This document shows, in pieces, positions 22,160 to 33,745 of a DNA stretch of 64,000 bases; position 1 is the first letter of the stretch, and every line of letters starts with the position of its first letter. Made by a program: the position numbers and the translations under genes. The notes beneath the pieces were generated by a model. The model saw nothing but the letters and a program-made list of their open reading frames with translations. It was not told the DNA's origin and did not search any database. This stretch comes from Sciurus carolinensis (lineage: Eukaryota; Chordata; Mammalia; Rodentia; Sciuridae). The DNA lies in the NCBI RefSeq assembly GCF_902686445.1, contig NC_062224.1:47181156-47245155 (forward strand). Reading direction: 5' to 3'.

Positions 22160-22680
22160 AAGGTCTCCTTGGATTCCTCTTGGCTATGACAATCTCAGAA
22201 TTTCCTTGTTCTGATGACCTTGACAATTTTGAGAACTACTGGTATTTTGTGGGGATTTGTCTGAAGTTTTTATTTTATTTTTTCTTGATGGTTAGGCTGA
22301 AGTTATGGGTTTGGGGGAAGAAAACCACATAAGCCAAGTCCCATTCTCAGCACATCATGCCAAGAGCGCCCCCCATCAGCATAGTCATCACTGTTGACAT
22401 TGACTTCGATCAGTTGGCTGAGGCGGTGTTGGCCAAGTTTCTCTACTGCAGAGATACTCTCCCCGTTTCCCTTTCTACACTGCACAGTAGGGAGGGAGGT
22501 TCCTGTGTGCAGCCTGGGCTCCAGGAACCAGAGGGTGGTGCTCCACCTTCTTGGGGAGAGAGTGTCCACCTAAATTATTTAAATTCTTCTGCCTCTTCTT
22601 TCCCAATGATTGATTTATTCTACCATTTATTTATATTAGTATAAACTACATTTATTATCCATTCTTTGAAGTTTTAACCC
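22160..22680 (-). mobile_element. Ancient L1-type repeat, outer fragment (right)
   Basis: Similarity to the old element at 20822-21074 resumes with CTCTTGGCTATGACAATCTC, TGATGACCTTGACAATTTTG and CACTGTTGACATTGACTTCG. It ends around TTTATTCTACCATTTATTTA, a segment also seen in decayed form near 41430. Overlapping short frames here are accidental. Confidence 0.6.
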
Positions 22681-23197
22681 TTTAAGAATGAGTGTTTTCA
22701 CAACTATACATTCAGGTTGTTGATTTTTCAGGATATCTTTACTTAATTATGTGGAACATTTTCTAGAAATAGAATTGTAGAGCAGAAGATATGAACACTT
22801 ACATGCTTTTTTTGATTTGTACTGCCATGTAGTTTTCTAGATATGTTACACAGCTTTTACTTCTATCTGAAGACTGTGACGACACTTTTCTCAAAATTAT
22901 CTGTATAAATATTAAACATTAAATTTGTTGAAAGCTTTGTCAATTTGATAAGAAAAAAAGTCACGCCCTTGCCAGCATGGAGTAGAAATTAGTAAATACT
23001 TGCTAAGATGTTAGAAAAACAAATATTGATAATTTAATTTTTTATCTCCAGTGAGTGTCCACATTTTTGCTGCTTTTCAATGGGGGAGAAAGCACAATTA
23101 AAGTGGTCTTCTGGTTTCGGTCTCACTACTGATGTCTGCTTTAGCTATGACAGAGCTCTTTTTTTTTTTGCTAGAAATGTATGATTTTCCAATATTT
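22681..23197. repeat. Decayed interspersed repeat, class uncertain
   Basis: TCTAGAAATAGAATTGTAGAG and GCTTTGTCAATTTGATAAGA resemble a common old mammalian repeat, but I cannot name the family securely. A T-run lies at about 23158-23169. Confidence 0.35.
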
Positions 23198-23549
23198 TGT
23201 GTTACTGTAACAAAACACCTGAGACTGGGTAATTTCTAACAAAAAGTTTATTTAGCTCACAGTTCTGAAGGTCATGAGCATAATGCTGATTCTGTCAAGG
23301 CCCCTTCACTGTATCACAACATAGTGGAGCAATATAAAGGAACCAGCCCCACGCGGACGAGATCAATCATGTGGGGTGGTTTTAGGACAAACAGTTCTTA
23401 TGAGAACTCGCTCACTCCTCAAAACCAAGGGCAATGCCTCTATGGCCTAATTACTTGCACTAGGTTCCACTAAGTGAATAGGTTCCACCATTTCAACACT
23501 CCAAGTTTCCAGCACATAAAGCTTTGGAAGACACACTCAAACCATGTCA
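23198..23549 (-). mobile_element. MaLR-type LTR
   Basis: The left edge TGTGTTACTGTAACAAAACA with CACCTGAGACTGGGTAATTT, and the right edge GACACACTCAAACCATGTCA, are the reversed 3' and 5' ends of an MST/MLT1-type LTR of about 350 bp. Confidence 0.8.
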
Positions 23550-24711
23550 TAGCACCCAGATGTGAAAGAACATGAAGCAAAAGCACATGGGGGTGTTGAG
23601 AGATGCAAATAGGCATTGTTCTGCCATGATGCTCAGAAATGGTAGTTTCAATCCTTCCATGATCACTTTTCCTATCATGTGACTTGAACCGTCTAGAATA
23701 CCACTGGATGGGAATGCTGTGGAGGGAGTGGCCTTTTTGATTTGCCTGATGGCCTGAATTGGAAGCCACACCTCTATTTATTGCTCAACAATTTTGTACT
23801 TTTTGTAGATAGTAAGCTCTGCAATCTCTACATAAAGACAAATATTGCAAACATTGTATATTCTCACCCTGGATAACCTTATCATCTAGTTGGAAAAGGA
23901 GATAAATGAAAAATCAGTACATATTGTGCTTTAGTGATGGTAAGGACCAAGAGTGGGTAACTTTTTGTGGAATACTGGAATGGTTTCACAGAGAAAATGA
24001 TAATAGAGGTGGGTCTTAATGAACTTTGCATTTGGAGAAAATGGAGAAGAGGATTTAAGTCTGAAATGTAGGGAAGCAATGGATGATTTGGAATGGGGGC
24101 AATGAGGATTTATTCAGTAGCCACATGACTGAGTTCTAACCAACAGAGGAGTAGAAGTGATGTGCTCCTCTTCCAAGCCTATCGCATTAAAACAAAACAA
24201 AAAGAAAAGATGCATGTTCTTTCATGTTTGTTTCCCTTCCAGTTGGTTGGAATGGAGGTACCTCCTGGATGGATAGGGAGGATGGTGGAGTCCCTATGAC
24301 ATTTAATGATTTCATGCAAGAGGACTGTCCCACCAAGTATTTCACCTCTAATTCTTTTAAGTAAACAAGAAATACCTTCTAATATCTTTGAGTCATTGCA
24401 TATTAAATATACTAGCTAACTGTATATTTACTAAATATAAGTAAACTAAGTTATTGTAACTAGTAAACTATAGCTAGATAGGAAAAAGTATTGAAAAGCC
24501 TTGAATGTTGCACCAGGGAATTTCATTTTACTACTTCCACAGTAGGGGGTCTGTGTGGCCGTTTTAAGCAGAAGAGTAACAAGATGAGTGCAGCTAGGGA
24601 ATGGATAGGAGATACCTTCCAGAAGAACATTTTGTACTCTGAGTTCTTCGCTCATCTTGATTTCCTCTGTCAGGTTCCAATGGACTGCATTTGTGGAAGT
24701 ATTTGATATAA
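23550..24711. other. Unique DNA
   Basis: No gene was recognised in about 1.2 kb. It includes an AT-rich stretch at 24370-24480 with repeated ACTAG/CTAG steps. Opposed frames of 97 (minus) and 71 codons (plus) at 24446-24739 overlap and carry no domain. Confidence 0.4.
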
Positions 24712-24725
24712 GTTCTACTGGCATT

Positions 24726-24907
24726 TGGGGTGGGAGCACCAGAGATTGATCCAGGGTTGCTTAACCACAGAGCTACCTCCCCAATCCTTTTCATCTTTCA
24801 TTTTGAGAAAGGGTTTTGCTAAGTTGCTGAGGTTGGCTTTGAACCTGCTATCCTCCTGCCTCAGCCTTCTGAGCCACTGGGATTACAGGTGTGCACCACC
24901 ACGCCTG
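24726..24907 (-). mobile_element. Composite ID/B1-like SINE with perfect target duplications
   Basis: The plus strand has the reversed ID arm (ACCACAGAGCTACCTCCCCA), the linker (TTTTGAGAAAGGG) and the B1-like arm (CTCCTGCCTCAGCCTTCTGA, then GATTACAGGTGTGCACCACC). GTTCTACTGGCATT is repeated exactly at 24712-24725 and 24908-24921, a 14-bp target duplication indicating an intact, fairly recent insertion. Confidence 0.95.
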
Positions 24908-24921
24908 GTTCTACTGGCATT

Positions 24922-25164
24922 CTGGATATTTGTAGAATCCTCAGAAATAAATCAGAAGATACTAGAGGTAATGCATTCAATGACCACAAATTCCTCCTCT
25001 TCCTCCATGTATGCCCTTTTACAAGGTGGCTTTTCTGTCCCTTCTATCAAGAAATGCAGGGTGTTTCTCCTCACTTGAAACAGGGTCTTACTTTGAATAA
25101 TGGGACATTAACAAGCACAAAAGTAGAACTTCAAAATTAACTTCTTCACTTTTTCTGCCTGAGT
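24922..25164. other. Unique DNA
   Basis: No feature was recognised between the SINE and the LTR. Confidence 0.35.
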
Positions 25165-25407
25165 CCTCTGTGTAAGGAAGTCTGGAATGGCTGCCTTAAC
25201 AATGAAAGAATATCTGGAGACAGACAGGCACTACCAGCTGCCAGACGGAGGAAGCCATCTTGGATCAATCCTCAGGCAATTCCTCGGATGACCTTGACCT
25301 GGTGAGTGAACCCAGGTGAGTCCAACAGAAGACCTGCTCAGCTGAGCCCAGTCAAGTTGCTCATTAAGTGTCGGAGTATTTTGGTAAACAGCAATAGATA
25401 ACCAAAG
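25165..25407 (+). mobile_element. MLT1-type LTR, 3' part
   Basis: GAGGAAGCCATCTTGGATCA, GATGACCTTGACCTGGTGAG and GGTAAACAGCAATAGATAACC match the 3' half of an MLT1-class LTR in forward orientation. The 5' part is missing or unrecognisable. Confidence 0.65.
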
Positions 25408-26207
25408 AGAGCTCACTATCAAGAAGACCATAGTTCATGCCAATGCCAAATAAATCAGTAAGAGAATCAGAACAAAGCCTCATCTGCTCAAGACTCAACA
25501 GAGATGAGATAAATCTCTCTCACACCAAGTAGATGCTCAAAGATATGAAATTAAAAGTTCTGACACATAAAAAATATTTAATAGAACAGCACTAGTATTC
25601 TATTTTAGCATTTGTAGATTTATTTTTAAAACACAATGAAGAGCAAAAATTATTTCCTTAGTCATTCTTGTGTTTTATTTCTGATTCTTCTTGTCCTATT
25701 TTTTTTTCTTCTCTTATTTTGTCCTCTTTTTATTTTTAGTTTCTTACAGAAACTTCTACTTTTTTGATATTTTAACTCTGCATGAATTCCTTTCTACTGG
25801 GGTAATACCAGAATGTTGAAATTTCCTTTGCTCTGTGGACACTCTTGTAATTCTTCCAAATGTTACTCTATTATTTCCTCTTTTTGATTTCTTAAAGCTA
25901 TCCCTTAATTAGGAAAGAAGAGCCTTCTTTAAATTTCTTAATATTTTCCTTAATTTTCTCCTGAATTAAATATATGATCTTGATATTATAATAATTGTCT
26001 GAAACTATAAATATCATTTACATGCTCTATCAAACTCTTCCATATGTGAGGTACCAGTAAAATGAAAAAAATTAGAATCACATGATTGGGAAACTTGTTA
26101 ACTATAAGCAGAAATTTGTTAATTGTAAAATTGATAATTTGATTATTAATTATCCTTTAAACTGCAACACTAAAATATGTCCCTCACTGAAGTTTTATCT
26201 CTTCTAT
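25408..26207. other. AT-rich unique DNA
   Basis: T-rich sequence at 25660-25760 and AT-rich DNA to 26200, with no gene and no named repeat. Confidence 0.4.
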
Positions 26208-26221
26208 CTGAAAAACCTTAT

Positions 26222-26310
26222 ATATTTAATTTTATTTTGGTACTGGGGATTGAACTCAGGGCCCTATGAATGCTAAATATGCATTCTACACCAATCTACA
26301 CCCCTGGCCC
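26222..26310 (-). mobile_element. ID-like SINE
   Basis: The plus strand reads TTTTGGTACTGGGGATTGAA and ends ACACCCCTGGCCC, the reverse of an ID. CTGAAAAACCTTAT (26208-26221) and CTGAAAAATCTAAT (26311-26324) are likely target duplications with two mismatches. Confidence 0.8.
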
Positions 26311-26324
26311 CTGAAAAATCTAAT

Positions 26325-28008
26325 TTAGGCCAACTTTTATGTCATGTGGTTCTTTGGCATTCATGTATGTAGTCACTAAATATTCATTGAGAGTTTTCGA
26401 TATACTTATTTAACTGTGTGCTAGGTCAGGGAAATACAAAGAGATTTTACCTAATAAGAGCATCATAGAAAAATTTAAAAATAATATTAATTCAATACTC
26501 TAAGTCTAAAAGACATATGTATGTGGCATTGTGGGAATCAGAAGCTTCTCGAGTGTGTTTGGGGGGCATGTGAACGAGAAAAGCCCATCTGGTATCACTT
26601 CTCAGCACAGAGCTACAGAGCCTCTGGTCTGGGGCAAACACTGGTCTGGTCCCCTGGCCAATGGTCAGGGACTCTGGAATACCATGCTGAGCCTTCATCT
26701 TGGGATGCGGATTGAGCCACTGGAAGCTTGCAAGCAAAGGAATAATGCTGTCAGATGTGCTGGTGGATTTGAAGGGGCAGGAAGACTGACCTGGAGACTG
26801 TTTCCTTTATATTTCTAATAGAGAATAAGAAACTGAATGAGGATGGGGTCACCAGGAATGAAAAAGAAAATAGGTAAATGAGACAGTATTTGAAAGGATA
26901 AGTGGGCAGATATATATATATATATTTCTCTTTGTAAGAGTAAAATCCCATTGAGGATGATTAACTGTTGGAGAAAACCCAGGCGTTAGCACACAATCTT
27001 TACTGTAATAGTACAGTCGTGTGTGAGTAGTTGAAATGACATGCCACCTTCATTAAGGTCTTCATGCGCCCATGTCATCAGACAAGACATAAAGAATGTG
27101 AGAAAGACAAAGTTCTCAAACTGTCTAATGTCTGGAATTGTAAGAACTTGAGATCTAACTGTATTGTAGGTTGTATGTGATACTGAAATAGCCATCTATA
27201 TCGTGGATTAATTTTCTCCGGTCTAAATTTTATTAAAACTTCCAAGAACTGGATTCAGACTAACAGCTGTAGATACAATTGCAAACCATCCAGTCGCATT
27301 TTATTGAACACATTTTACAGGCACTTAATATCATGTAAGAGGCTAAGGGGAACAAATATTTGACTTAGCACTCTTTTCATATGAGAGATATAAAAGAAAT
27401 CTAGTCTTCAAATTTTTAATTAGTGGGTGTGGGAAATAAAGGAGAAGGCGTTAAGAATGACTTCCAGGGATCTAGCTAGGTGAATGAGTATATGTCAGAG
27501 CCCTAACATGTGAAGAGAAGCATACCACACTCTGCAGAACCCTCTTAGCTCCGTGGTATTTATTACCCTTACAACATTGGCTTGGTGTGGTGCAAAGATG
27601 ATTAGCTAAATTTATCTGACTGGGGTTTGTCTTCTTGGTCTCATCCCCTTAACCCATTGCACCAGGCAAGGCTTCTGACTGGAGAATGAGGAAGGGAACG
27701 CAGTCTGCTAGTTAGCTGAAATGTGACATAATACATTGCAAATTTGTTGACTTAGAGCAAGTGATAGATACATACTTCTGAGTAAATATCCTGGACACTT
27801 TTATCAGAGTGGGGAGGACAAAGTCTGACTTTATGATCAACTGTGGCCAAAGAGTTTTCTGTCCCTGTCTGTGGGGGTGAGGGATCTCTCCTGTTCTCCT
27901 TTGATCACTGGTACAAGGCACTATATAAATTGGCTTAAGGATTTCTCTTTACAGTTTCCTGTGTCTTGTAAGGTAGAGGATTCTTCAAGTAAATACTAGT
28001 CAGGAAAG

Positions 28009-28010
<2 letters not shown>
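26325..28010. other. Mostly unique DNA
   Basis: No gene was recognised. It includes a TA run at about 26910-26925. The frames at 26491-26818 overlap on both strands without a recognisable domain. Confidence 0.4.
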
Positions 28011-28055
<45 letters not shown>

Positions 28056-28064
28056 CGCGTGTGT
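28011..28064 (+). repeat. (GT)n with an embedded (GC)6 block
   Basis: 54 bp of uninterrupted alternating purine-pyrimidine: GT units, then (GC)6 at 28047-28058, then GTGT. Such tracts are known to favour left-handed Z-DNA under negative supercoiling. The block holds six CpG steps in a window otherwise poor in CpG. Confidence 0.95.
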
Positions 28065-30059
28065 TTTTAGGAGGTGCCTCAATTAAAGGGCAGGAAGTTC
28101 CTTCCTGAACAGTTAAAATCCTGCTGATTATACTAGCAATGTGCTGATTACAAACTGCCCCTTGGTCAGTTCTGCTGAACTTACCAGAATCCTTGTTAAA
28201 TAACATTTCCCAAAAATGATATGAGAACCTCCAACAGTGGAACATACAAGTAGTTAGCAAAGAGAGAGAACAAAAGAAATATAAAACCTCTTATGATTTT
28301 TTACTTTGTGGTAAAAAATATATACCTTTCTCTATAAAATCTAATTTTTAATTTAACAAATAACCCTCACTGAAATTTCCACATATATTCTCTTCATATA
28401 TTCCATGCAATCTTTTAAGAAAGGCACAAAACTGTCGAATATGTTCATCTTGTAGAATATTTAGGCAATATAGATAAACAAAAGAAAATTTAAAATTCTC
28501 ATTTCACCACCCTGAGACATGTTAAAATAGCTTTTGGTTTTCTTTTCTTACAGCCATGTGTAGCTGGGAGAAGGAAACCCATTTTCCTGGTGTTCCTTGG
28601 GCGGTGAACATTGTCCATGTCTAGAAAGAACATATCCTCAAACTCCAGTCTGCTGAACTCCCCACTAAGGAGATATGGTACCCAGGACCTGTGATGGTAC
28701 TTAGGACTGTGTGGTACCCACAAACTGTGCATTGTGTTGAGTGGAGTATACATTGTGAGGATTAGAGCTGGGGCCCTATGTAATAGAGGGAAGAGAATTT
28801 ATTCTTAGGTCCATTTAGGGTAGAGCAAGATGCCAAGATGAAAGTAGGAAAATAGGAATCAAGAGGTGGGCACGACATAGGCAAGCAGAAAAGATCTTAG
28901 GGCTGTAGAGGCGGAAATGGGCTTCCTGTCTTGTTTAAGGAGGGATATGTGTTGTTCACCACCTCCTTTGAGATTCTTCAGAAAATTTCAAAAAATTACT
29001 CATTACTTGCTAATGCTTTTTTTAGAGAGTAGATTCTGGTCCTTTACTCATAGGCTGAGTATCCCTTATCTAGTCTTTGTGGCTCAGTTGGGAGAAGCCC
29101 AAGCTAACCATCATAAACATATTAGCTAATGCACTCGTCATTGGTAAAAATCAGTTCACGCTAAACCATCTCTCCCCATTTTCTATTTCACAATCATGTT
29201 TTATGTTGGCCTTTTCTCTTTATGGAAAAATGAAGCAGCAGAATTTTTCCCCACCCTTTTGTTTTGTCTGTCACCGTTTCCATGTTGTAAGATGCAGCAG
29301 GCATACAGGCTGCACGGTCCAGGCAGAAAGTTCATTACTACAAACTGAACTTCAAATCTTGCAACAGAGGTAGGGTTTCACGTACGTGTTGTAAGTCACC
29401 TTGAAGAACCACTCAAAACATTTGCAAAGTCATTGACAAATAAGGATCTGGCAGAGTTGGACCAAGTCAACGAGAGGGAGAAAACTTAACAGAGATGATG
29501 TCATATGCTGTTTCAAAGAATGTGATTTTACTATTAAAGGATTACAAAAAGTCTGTGGGGAAATCGATGAGGTTCTCTAGTTGAGTAAACCTGGGATCAT
29601 GTTTATGGGTTTACTATGAAGATCAACAGCACAGTGAAGGATGTGAGAGGCGCACTCACTGTTCACTTGCTTTTTGTACTTGTTTGATTTTTTACAGTAA
29701 AGAGATGAAAGCAGCCTTCATAGTCAGTGCTTCGATCCATATGTCACAGGGATTTGTAAAACGATGTCATTCCATCATTCTTTCTTTATTAGTCAACAGA
29801 TGTCTAAATATATGGCTACACTGATGGACAATTTATATAGGAAATGAAGAATAAATGGTTGATTCTTTCCCTTTATTTACAATGAGATAAAAACCTAGCA
29901 TCCTCCAGAGGTCACTATTGTGGACGATTGCAGCTAGAGAGGGCTCTGAACTAACATTTCTAGAATCCATGACCTGAAGATATTAATCCCAACTGGCAGA
30001 GGGAGGCAGCCTATTGCCAAGAACCTGATCAGGAAGTGTTGTAGAATAAACATTTCAGT
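28065..30059. other. Unique DNA with possible decayed repeat
   Basis: About 2 kb without a gene. The AT-rich part at 28280-28520 resembles an old interspersed repeat of unknown class. Frames up to 98 codons (29077-29373) have no recognised motif. Confidence 0.4.
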
Positions 30060-30245
30060 TTGTGAGAATGTTATCATTTACTGAGCATGGACCATGTGCT
30101 CTTATCTTATGTGAATTTATCTAAAAAAATACCATGACAGTGTGAACTCTGATCTCTATTTATAGATGAAAAGAACAAGGCAGAAGAAAGCCCCAGTACT
30201 TGTCTAGATCACATGGCTCCTCAAAATCTGAGCAAGGTCTCACAT
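30060..30245 (-). repeat. MIR SINE
   Basis: The plus strand reads ATTTACTGAGCATGGACCAT, then TCTATTTATAGATGAAAAGA and TAGATCACATGGCTCCTCAA, the reverse of a MIR. Confidence 0.65.
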
Positions 30246-30439
30246 CCAGTGTGGACGACTTTAGACCAAGGTGGGTCAAGGTGAGTACTGATTTCCTCTG
30301 CTCATGGCCCCCCATGCTGGACTTTTCTGGAGCACCAAAGTCCTGCTCGTAAAAAAATCTGGAACTGGCTTAGGATCTACTTTCCCACCCCACAGACTTG
30401 CTCTTGACCTGGTTCCTGTACCCTGGGCAAGTCTCCATT

Positions 30440-30960
30440 ATTATTCTCACCTATACTGCCCCATCTTATCCTGACAGTCTTCTGGATTTCCTCCTTACTC
30501 CTCTCTATAGTTGATTTTCAACAAGGCAGGCACAGTGAACTCTTCAGAATGCATATCAGGTCATGACCTCCTTACTAAGCCCAATGACCCCATATCACTC
30601 AGAAAAAATTCTCAAATCCTTACTGTGTTTACAAGGCCCTAATGGTTGTCTGTTACTTCTTTGATCTCAGTCCCCCAGCCCCACCTCACTGGCCTTGCTG
30701 ATCTTTGAGGACGCTTCCCAAAGGCCTCTAGTCTTTTGTCCCCTGACCTCTGTTGGGGATGCAGTGCCCTACCTAAAATTGCAGACCTCCATGGTCCCTA
30801 TTCCTCCTTCCTGGTTTTGTTGTGCTTTGCAGCATTAGTACTTTCACCAATATGAAAAATTTGCATATTTGTTTTGTTTTTGTCTGCCATAGAATTTACT
30901 CTCCATGGGACAGGAGTTTTGGTTTGTTAGGGTCTAGAACAGCGGCTATAAGCACAATAA
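30440..30960 (+). mobile_element. L2 LINE 3' region
   Basis: AACAAGGCAGGCACAGTGAA, TCAGGTCATGACCTCCTTAC, TACAAGGCCCTAATGGTTGT and a terminal CTCCATGGGACAGGAGTTTT follow the order of the L2 ORF2 end and 3' UTR in forward orientation. No frame is preserved. This is ancient, inactive mammalian LINE sequence. Confidence 0.75.
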
Positions 30961-31660
30961 AGGTTTACTGTTCGACCCTCCAAGGGGCTGAATAGCTCTG
31001 TTCTGGGCTGTAGGCTGCGGTGTCCTTTGGCGACAAGCAGGACTCACTGCAACTCCCACGCAGGGTTTCTTCTGGGGTTCTGTGCTCAGGTCCAGGATGT
31101 CTGCATTTCCCCTTCCCGCCAGGAGGTGGCAGTGTGAACACTCGGCCTGAGACCGCTGTGGTTAAGTTTATGGGCACCGTGGGGCACAGACAGCTTAACT
31201 GGTTGCTACTGGGAGAGAAAATTCCCTGTCAATCTGACCACGGAATGGTTTGTCCAAGAACCAAATCAAAAGCATTTTTCCTTCCTGCTGAAGTCATAGC
31301 AGATTGGTAATAGTGTTTCAACCTAGAAGATGACACCTGGTTAAGAATACATTACAATTCCTACAAGAAATTGTTGGAAGGTACTTTTATCTCTGTTATA
31401 ATTATTTAAATATTCCTGTCTCCCCCAAGTCCTCAAACACCTTTATATCATTTGTTTACTGAGGTAAAGGAAATCGCTTTTTCCCCTCATGTACCAGATA
31501 ATTTTAAAAATCAGAATTTCCTTTTGGAATTTTAATTGTTGAATCCCTATAAAAACAAACACGGTGGTGAGAACACAATTCATATGACTTTAACAGGAAT
31601 AGATATCTGGCACGGGTATGTTTAATAATCATGCAAAAAGCATTCAGGATCAAACAGTAG
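30961..31660. other. Unique, relatively CpG-containing DNA with a CTCF-like site
   Basis: This short stretch is one of the more GC-rich in the window and has no repeat signature. Overlapping 70-codon (minus) and 96-codon (plus) frames lack any known domain. It contains the CTCF-like motif at 31118-31134. Confidence 0.4.
31118..31134 (+). promoter_or_regulatory. Strong CTCF-like motif
   Basis: GCCAGGAGGTGGCAGTG matches the CTCF core consensus RCCASYAGRKGGCRSYV at 16 of 17 positions, the exception being one pyrimidine position that is G. It lies in unique, GC-richer DNA rather than in a recognised SINE. Whether it is bound cannot be judged from sequence. Confidence 0.45.
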
Positions 31661-31800
31661 GACTATTCAATAAACATCTTTTAGGTGCCTCCTGTATGCC
31701 TAGCAGTATGCTAGTTTCTGGGAAATTGAAAATGGATAAAATGAGCTCTTTGCTTTCAAGAACCTTAACATTTACCTAAGGTCAATGTTTGCACTGCAAA
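31661..31800. repeat. MIR/L2-like remnant
   Basis: TCCTGTATGCCTAGCAGTATG followed by TTTGCTTTCAAGAACCTTAA resembles the reversed core of a MIR or L2 3' end. Too decayed for a firm family. Confidence 0.4.
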
Positions 31801-32570
31801 TTATGACACTAAATGGAATAAAATAGCTACTATGGTAAAGGCATAAAGTTACAAAGGAATGTAGAAGCAGACACAAGTAATTTTGATCAGTTGGGGAAGG
31901 CTTAGTGGAAAAGGTGGTTTTTAAGGCACATGAAAGTTGAGCAGGATTTATGTAGGCTAAGAAGGGAAAGAAGTGCATTCCAATCGAGGACACTGGAACA
32001 TCCTGGAAGCACGGAGCAAGGTTGGGCTGTTATCCTGTGTGGTTGGAGTGTGGGGACTGTGGACTCCTGTGGAGGGCACTGTGCCTGGGAAAGTTTCAGA
32101 CCCAGAACAGCACAAGGCCTGCCCAGGTGGCAGGTGTTTAGTTGTTGCTTAATGAGGGAAGGCAGTCAGAAGGAAAGTAAAGAAAGATGGAAGAAGGAAA
32201 GTCAGGAAGAAAAGGGTCAGTCCATAGGCCAAAGGCAGGTCATTAGGTGCCCAATATGTACCATGATCCCAAGAAATAATCAGACACTGGCCTGTCTCCC
32301 TGGTTCTAATATTTATTGAAGAAATAAAAAGGAAGTAAAAAATTATTCCCTCTTACCCCATTCCTTGACTACATGATGTTTTAAAAAGCAGTTTTTAAAT
32401 ACATTCTTCCACCTCTTAAAAGTTCCTATGACCATCATCCTGTCCCTGAATGATATAAATTACTTAGATTTTATACATTCTCCATTCTTTATCTATATTA
32501 TATGCCTTGTTATTGACTTTCTAAATAGTTGTATTGTTGGTGTAATTTTATTTTTTAATAAAATTATGAT
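31801..32570. other. Unique DNA
   Basis: A 129-codon plus frame (31930-32319) is Arg/Ser/Gln-rich without a recognised domain and without an upstream promoter signature. It is probably chance. Confidence 0.4.
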
Positions 32571-32574
32571 GATG

Positions 32575-33150
32575 TCATTCCATTTAACAGTTTTATTAAG
32601 ATATAATTCTCATGACGTACTGTTCACCTATTTAAAGTGTACAACTCAGTGGTTTTAGAACATTCAGAGTTGTACAATTATCACCACAACCAATTTTAGA
32701 ACATTTTCGTCACCCTGAAAGAGATTTTGAATGCATTAATAGTCACTCCCAATTTTTCCTGTTCCCACTCCCTAGGCAATCACAAAGTTACTTTCTGTCT
32801 CTATAGATTGACATATTCTGCATGTTTCATACAAATGGAGACATGTAATATGTGGCTTTTGTGACTGGCTCTTTCTTTGAAGTTTAGTCAACTTTGTAGC
32901 ATATATCTTTTTCATTGTTAAATAACATTGCATTGTTTGGATATATCACATTCTATTATCTGTTTACCAGCTGATGAACTTTTGGGTTGTTTGAACTTTT
33001 TGGCTATTGTGAATAATGCAATTCTGAATACCTGTGTTCAGATTTTTGAATGACCATATGTTTTGATTCCTCTCGGGGACATACATAGCAGTGGAATGGT
33101 TGGGTCATAAATTACCTCTATGTGTCACATTTTGAGGAATGACCCAACAA
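32575..33150 (-). mobile_element. Ancient L1 3' end
   Basis: The plus strand shows TTTATTAAGATATAATTCTC, GTACAACTCAGTGGTTTTAG, GTACAATTATCACCACAACC, ACAAATGGAGACATGTAATA and TTTGGCTATTGTGAATAATG. This is the reverse of an old L1 from its 3' UTR into the end of ORF2. Confidence 0.85.
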
Positions 33151-33179
33151 TTTTGCAGGACCGTTTCCCCCTGCCTTGG

Positions 33180-33562
33180 TGTGTTGAGGAATGTAACTTT
33201 TCCTGCCCCCTCAGGCCAGGCAGGGTTGCAGGCAGATTGCTTTTGGGCAAAGAAAGCATGTATGGAGCCAGCACAGTGGGTTTATTTTGTAGAATTATTC
33301 TCTTAACTTCATGTTCCCAACATCCTCATCTATTTGTCCCCTTACAGCAGCCTGTGATAAAACAATTTATCTTGAGTCTGGGGCAAAAATAGGAAGAGAC
33401 CAGGGTCACACAATCTTCTCCGAGGGCACTCCTTCAATGACCTAAAGACCTCCTACTAGACCCCATCTCTAGGAGGTTCCACTGCCTTCCAATAGTGCCA
33501 AGCTAGGGACCAAGCCTTTAACACATAGGCCTTTGAGGGACATTTAAAATCCAAATTATAGC
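33180..33562 (-). mobile_element. Decayed MaLR-type LTR
   Basis: ACTAGACCCCATCTCTAGGAG, then TTCCACTGCCTTCCAATAGT and GACATTTAAAATCCAAATTA, are the reversed 5' half of a MaLR LTR. The left boundary, toward the ancient L1, is uncertain. Confidence 0.55.
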
Positions 33563-33574
33563 AGTCCTTAACAT

Positions 33575-33745
33575 CTCCCTTAATCTTTACAACTCTGTGA
33601 GGTAGATAACATCACTATTCCCATTTTGTAAATGGGCTAACTTGGTCTTTGGGAGATTCAATAAACTGGTGAAGGGCTCCCAAGTAGTAGGTACAGGAGC
33701 TCAGAGCCGAATGCAAGCTTATGAGCTCAACACTGATGCACTTAA
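33575..33745 (-). repeat. MIR SINE
   Basis: The plus strand reads CTTTACAACTCTGTGAGGTAG and CTATTCCCATTTTGTAAATG, then a GGTGAAGGGCTCCCAAGTAG segment, the reverse of the MIR core. Confidence 0.75.

Noticed and set aside
28011..28064. CpG island
   Set aside because: CpGs are confined to a 12-bp GC core in a dinucleotide repeat; no island-length GC-rich region surrounds it.
31930..32319. 129-codon plus-strand frame as a small gene
   Set aside because: Low-complexity Arg/Ser/Gln composition, no recognised motif, and overlap with decayed MIR/L2-like flanks.
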